Source: Oscillospiraceae bacterium (GTDB taxonomy: Bacteria; Bacillota; Clostridia; UMGS1883). Taken from it: a DNA stretch of 64,000 bases. The notes under the pieces are model-generated. The model saw only the letters and a program-made list of their open reading frames with translations, did no database searches and was not told the origin of the DNA. The stretch covers positions 1 to 64,000 of the forward strand of contig SVJW01000004.1 in the NCBI GenBank assembly GCA_015068735.1, in the 5' to 3' direction. Of the stretch, positions 60,294 through 64,000 are shown in pieces; positions within the stretch are counted from its first letter, which is position 1; each line of letters begins with the position of its first letter. Both the position numbers and the translations under genes were made by a program.

Positions 60294-61046
60294 ATGGAAA
60301 TGGTATTGCTAACAGCTTTAGGCGTCGGTGGTGCAACGGTAATCGGTGCGATTATCGGCTTTGCCTTTAAAAAAATGAGTCATAAATTTTCAGATATAAT
60401 ACTGTCCTTTGCGGCAGGAGTTATGCTTTCTGCGGCAGTTTTGGGTCTTGTTATACCCTCTCTGGAATATGGCGGAAAGTACGGGCTTATTACAACCGTT
60501 GCAGGAATATTTGCAGGTGCAATCTGTCTTAATCTTATAGATAAACTGGTGCCGCATCTTCATAAAATGGTAGGGCCCGATATTGAAGAGCATAATAATC
60601 AGAAGCTTTCAAAGGTGCTTCTTTTTGTTACGGCAATTGCTATACATAACCTGCCCGAGGGTATTGCGGCGGGTGTCGGCTTTGGTTCGGGGAATACCTC
60701 TCAGGCACTCCTCATTGCAGGCGGTATTGCTCTGCAGAACATTCCCGAGGGTATGGTAATTATTGCACCTATGCTTGCAGCAGGTGTGACGCCTAAAAAA
60801 ACTTTGATTCTCGCTATGCTGACGGGGGTTGTTGAAGTAATAGGTACGCTTATCGGTTATTTTGCCGTAAGTGTGGCATCTTTTATACTTCCATTTGCCC
60901 TGGCATTTGCAGGCGGTACAATGCTTTATGTAATAAGTGACGAAATGATTCCCGAAACTCACGCCCACGGCGGAGAAAGAGGGGCAACATACGCTCTTTT
61001 AGCAGGTTTTTGCGTGATGCTGGTAAGTGATGTGCTGTTGAAATAG
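60294..61046 (+). CDS. ZIP family metal transporter
   Basis: HNLPEGIAAGVGFGSG...LQNIPEGMVI. Confidence 0.95.
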   Translation: MEMVLLTALGVGGATVIGAIIGFAFKKMSHKFSDIILSFAAGVMLSAAVLGLVIPSLEYGGKYGLITTVAGIFAGAICLNLIDKLVPHLHKMVGPDIEEHNNQKLSKVLLFVTAIAIHNLPEGIAAGVGFGSGNTSQALLIAGGIALQNIPEGMVIIAPMLAAGVTPKKTLILAMLTGVVEVIGTLIGYFAVSVASFILPFALAFAGGTMLYVISDEMIPETHAHGGERGATYALLAGFCVMLVSDVLLK

Positions 61047-61135
61047 TGGAGTAGAAAATATTGTATTATATTGACAAAAAGAGTGAAACTATAGTAAAAT
61101 AACTGTACAAAAACAAATAAAAAAGGAGAATAAAA

Positions 61136-61594
61136 ATGGATGACGAAAAAATAACAGGTGTTGAAGAATCGGAAATCGAGGAAGTTGAAGCTGTAAGCGA
61201 AGAAACAGTTTCTTCTGAAGAGGTAATTTGCGAAGATGCAGTAGTTGAAGAGGAATGCATACCGGAAATCGATGGAGAAGTTACTGTCGAGACGAAGAAG
61301 TCAGGAAACAAAGGTCTTGTTATAAATGCTATCCTGACAGGCATTCTGCTTATCGGACTTATTGTAAATCTCGTCGTATCTATTGGTAATTCTAAGAAAA
61401 TCAAAGCTGTGGAAGCCGATCTTGCAGATGTGAAAGAGGTATTGTCATATGCGTTGACCGGCGACCCATATACGTCTTTTGATTTTGCTGAAACAGCGGG
61501 GGAAATCAGAGAGCAGAGAAAAATGATGGAAGACATTATGAAAGAGCTGGAAAACCAGCAGAAAACCGAAGAAGCACCTGCTGATAATAAGTAA
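61136..61594 (+). CDS. Acidic single-TM hypothetical protein
   Basis: Glu-rich N-terminus, TM GLVINAILTGILLIGLIVNLVVSI; RBS AAGGAG. Confidence 0.6.
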   Translation: MDDEKITGVEESEIEEVEAVSEETVSSEEVICEDAVVEEECIPEIDGEVTVETKKSGNKGLVINAILTGILLIGLIVNLVVSIGNSKKIKAVEADLADVKEVLSYALTGDPYTSFDFAETAGEIREQRKMMEDIMKELENQQKTEEAPADNK

Positions 61595-61611
61595 TAGCCT
61601 TGTGCAAACAG

Positions 61612-61663
61612 AAAAGAGAAAGAGCTCCACTTTCGTGAAACTCTTTCTCTCTTTTTTTGTTTT
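61612..61663. terminator. Terminator-like hairpin, near-duplicate of 61861-61905
   Basis: AGAAAGAGCTCCACTTTCGTGAAACTCTTTCTCTCTTTTTTTG. Confidence 0.75.
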
Positions 61664-61852
61664 GGCCGGAGTGGCGGGTCGTCAGAATGCATTATGCTCG
61701 TTTTGTTCCGCTATCGCAGAACATAGACTCGCTAAAAGCATTCTTCCTCTCCGCTTCGAGTCACGCTCGGCTCGCCTGCTCGGCAGTATGTGCCCTCGCA
61801 ACGGCTCGCAGTCGCTACCAACTCTCGCGGTACTATAGTTCAAGTCCCGCCT
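61664..61852 (-). repeat. tRNA-Pro(CGG) satellite unit B2
   Basis: Minus strand: GGCGGGACTTGAAC ... ACCCGCCACTCCGGCCAAAAC; ends correspond to tRNA-Pro(CGG) T-arm (inverted) and 3' end. Confidence 0.8.
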
Positions 61853-61860
61853 AATACAGA

Positions 61861-61905
61861 AGAAAAAAGAGCTCCACTTTTGTGGAACTCTTTCTCTCTT
61901 TTTTT
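61861..61905. terminator. Terminator-like hairpin between satellite units
   Basis: AAAAAGAGCTCCACTTTTGTGGAACTCTTTCTCTCTTTTTTTG. Confidence 0.75.
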
Positions 61906-62060
61906 GTCGGAGTGGCGGGAACGCAGATTGCTTCGCAATCTGCACCTGCTTGTCGACCCAAATGCTATGCATTTCGGTACCCGACTGCGCATCAAAAAGC
62001 TAAAAAACTTGCCACCGGCAACCTTTTTGACGCTTTTTGCCCTCTTAGGGTTCAAGTCCC
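61906..62060 (-). repeat. tRNA-Pro(CGG) satellite unit B1
   Basis: Minus strand: GGGACTTGAACCC ... TTCCCGCCACTCCGAC; shares its core with the 51.8-kb satellite. Confidence 0.85.
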
Positions 62061-62073
62061 TTTGATTTCACAC

Positions 62074-62114
62074 AAAACAAAAAGGACCCCACTATCGTGA
62101 AGTCCTATTTGTTT
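62074..62114 (-). terminator. Terminator of tRNA-Pro(CGG)
   Basis: Minus strand AAAACAAATAGGACTTCAC...GTGGGGTCCTTTTTGTTTT. Confidence 0.75.
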
Positions 62115-62191
62115 TGGTCGGAGTGGCGGGACTTGAACCCGCGGCCTCTTCGTCCCGAACGAAGCACGCTACCAAACTGCGCTACACCCCG
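62115..62191 (-). tRNA. tRNA-Pro (anticodon CGG), CCA encoded
   Basis: Minus strand CGGGGTGTAGCGCAGTTTGGTAGCGTGCTTCGTTCGGGACGAAGAGGCCGCGGGTTCAAGTCCCGCCACTCCGACCA; 77 nt. Confidence 0.97.
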
Positions 62192-62230
62192 GAAGAGTCT
62201 GTATAAGATAATAATCAATATACCTTATGT

Positions 62231-62259
62231 ATTATACTATCCAATTCAAATTAAGTCAA
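62231..62259 (-). promoter_or_regulatory. Promoter of tRNA-Pro(CGG)
   Basis: Minus strand TTGACT - 17 nt - TATAAT. Confidence 0.85.
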
Positions 62260-62326
62260 GAAAATTTTTGCGGTATTTGACTTTGGCTATTTTCGGTGAT
62301 ATACTGTGTATATATTTATATAAGGA

Positions 62327-63061
62327 ATGTTTTCTATGATAGTGAAGGTAAACACAGGTGCCCTTTCGGGTCTTGACGGAAAAAGTGTAATAGTGGAAGC
62401 GGATTTTTCAAACGGGCTTCCTGCCTTTGATGTGGTGGGTCTTCCCGATGCTACCGTTCGTGAGGCAAAGGAAAGAGTTCGTGCCGCCCTTAAAAACAGC
62501 GGGTTTGAGTTTCCTGCAAAACGTGCAGTTATAAACCTTGCCCCAGCAGATTTAAAAAAAGAGGGAACACAGTTTGATTTACCCATTGCAATTTCCATTA
62601 TGGCAGGAACAGGTCAACTTAAAACCGATCTTTCCGAATATATGTTTATTGGAGAATTGGGGCTTTCGGGCGAACTCAGAAGTGTTAACGGAGTGCTTTC
62701 TCTTGTTTCATCGGCTAAGGAATGGGGAATTACAAAAGTTTTTGTTCCCGAAAGCAATGCGGAAGAAGCCGCCCTTACCCAAGGAATGGAAATCTACGGT
62801 GCGAAATGTCTTGCCGATGTTTTCGGTCACCTTATGGGCGAAAATATAATAGAGCCTACAAAATGCAATCTTGATGAGATATTTTCCGATGCGTCCCACT
62901 ACGATATAGACTTTTCCGATGTTCGCGGACAGATAGCACTTCGCAGAGGTATTGAACTGTGTGTAAGCGGTGGACACAATCTTCTGATATTAGGTAGCAC
63001 CCTCCAACCTCTTACAAACTCCCATAAAATAAGGCTTTTGAAACATTTAGGTGTTGCGTAA
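62327..63061 (+). pseudogene. comM: YifB/ComM family Mg-chelatase-like AAA ATPase, truncated at Walker A
   Basis: Normal N-terminus (MIVKVNTGALSGLDGKSVIVEADFSNGLPAFDVVGLPDATVREAKERVRAALKNSGFEFP) to SGGHNLLILG, then unrelated STLQPLTNSHKIRLLKHLGVA*; AAA core missing. Confidence 0.88.
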
Positions 63062-63280
63062 AACACCTAATTTTTTTATGTTTTTTTCACTCATTCAAGC
63101 GGATTTTTTAAAAATTACAATCTTTTTAAAGAGATTTTTTTTGTTAAAATTTGAATGTAATTTAGGGACATTAACTTATTTAACTCACATATAAAAAATG
63201 ATAACTTCACATATACATTTTCAAGAGTAGGGACAAAAATTTATATTACATTAGAAAAGATATATGAGGGGGTTATTAAT

Positions 63281-63778
63281 ATGTATAGGTATAGGGTTTT
63301 AGGAAAACATTTGATAAATAACAAGTGGTTGTATTCAGTTCAAATCATTGGAACAGATGATGTTAAAATGTTAAATACTTCTGCTGTAAAACCATTATTA
63401 CAAACAAATCTTTGCACTAATGCAATTGTAAGAAGTAATTGTGTGGTTGAAATTTATGATGTAGAGCAGGCTTTTAATGAATTGGTAGTGGCATTAGATG
63501 GTTCTAATAAATTAAATATTAAGGTAATAAAGGTTATAGAAACAAAACCAAATAGGAAAAGAGCATATATGAAAATCTATAATAACAAAGGTATTGATAT
63601 TACTCTTAATGTATATAATTTATTGCAAAGAAATACTTCATTGACAAGTAAAGGTGAATTATCTTTGGGTGGAAGTAGTAATGCTAATTTAGTTGATGTG
63701 GTAGTTTATAGTTTAAGAGAACAGGCTGCAATATTTCAATTACCAAATGTAATAGATACAAATTATAGAAGTATATAA
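63281..63778 (+). CDS. Hypothetical protein in AT-rich segment
   Basis: 165-aa ORF, RBS GAGGGGG upstream; no recognised family. Confidence 0.6.
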   Translation: MYRYRVLGKHLINNKWLYSVQIIGTDDVKMLNTSAVKPLLQTNLCTNAIVRSNCVVEIYDVEQAFNELVVALDGSNKLNIKVIKVIETKPNRKRAYMKIYNNKGIDITLNVYNLLQRNTSLTSKGELSLGGSSNANLVDVVVYSLREQAAIFQLPNVIDTNYRSI

Positions 63779-63790
63779 TAAAAGGGTTCC

Positions 63791-64000
63791 TTAATTATCT
63801 TTAACTGATAACATTGTATCAACATTAGTGCCATTAACATATTTAGTAAATGGATTGTCTCTAACTTCAATCTTGCCTCTATAATAATTTCTATCACTAA
63901 CAGTATTTCTTTCATTCTGCCTTGCTTGTTGCTGTGTATTATTTTGAGGTTGAGAAGTGAAAGGCTGTGTAGAAGAGACTTGCTGCCTTTGAGGTTGTGG
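63791..64000 (-). CDS. C-terminal part of Q/N-rich hypothetical protein, runs off the window
   Basis: Minus-strand open frame ...QPQRQQVSSTQPFTSQPQNNTQQQARQNERNTVSDRNYYRGKIEVRDNPFTKYVNGTNVDTMLSVKDN*. Confidence 0.55.
   Translation of the reverse strand, partial: PQPQRQQVSSTQPFTSQPQNNTQQQARQNERNTVSDRNYYRGKIEVRDNPFTKYVNGTNVDTMLSVKDN

Larger units (their letters stand above)
62998..64000. mobile_element. Left part of an AT-rich inserted segment interrupting comM
   Basis: Abrupt loss of comM coding after LG (about 62997), visible drop in GC, terminator hairpin TTAGGTGTT-GCGTAA-AACACCTAA-T7 at 63047-63077, unrelated ORFs after it. Confidence 0.55.

Noticed and set aside
61066-61692. 208-aa minus-strand ORF
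   Set aside because: Antisense to the acidic TM protein and a terminator; Ser-rich reverse-frame composition.
61664-62060. Two additional degenerate tRNA genes (pseudo-tRNAs)
   Set aside because: Only T-arm/3' ends are present, with the T-arm in inverted orientation; no D-arm or anticodon arm.
61602-62100. Overlapping 65-96 aa ORFs on both strands in the tRNA-Pro(CGG) satellites
   Set aside because: Same reason; frames overlap on both strands and cross terminators.

Overview
The window reads as a Firmicutes/Clostridia-type chromosome (low to moderate GC, AGGAGG-like RBSs, mutS-mutL-miaA-hfq and yggS-sepF-ylmH-lspA-rluD neighbourhoods). It holds a 5S rRNA gene, two tRNA-Pro genes (GGG on +, CGG on -), about 55 supportable CDSs (two small ones, an RHH protein and a rubredoxin, are missing from the ORF track), two tandem yybP-ykoY (Mn2+)-like riboswitches in front of paralogous CaCA antiporters, a roughly 400-nt candidate structured ncRNA with a pseudoknot, and several hairpin-rich noncoding islands. 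The strongest unexplained signal is a set of hairpin islands attached to stable RNA genes. Behind each tRNA-Pro gene lie 1-2 satellite units of about 150-190 bp. Each unit begins with an inverted copy of that tRNA's own T-arm, carries hairpins, ends with a copy of that tRNA's own 3' end, and is followed by another terminator hairpin. Two satellites share a core with two compensatory base-pair changes. Two further arrays (after 5S and after the tRNA-Pro(GGG) satellite) consist of short hairpins separated by ATGAA, and both start immediately after an extended terminator palindrome. Also notable: comM/yifB is cut at its Walker A motif where an AT-rich foreign-looking segment begins at the right edge, an MFS transporter is N-terminally truncated, and a sugar-catabolic operon has no obvious substrate. 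All calls come from reading the sequence; no searches were run.
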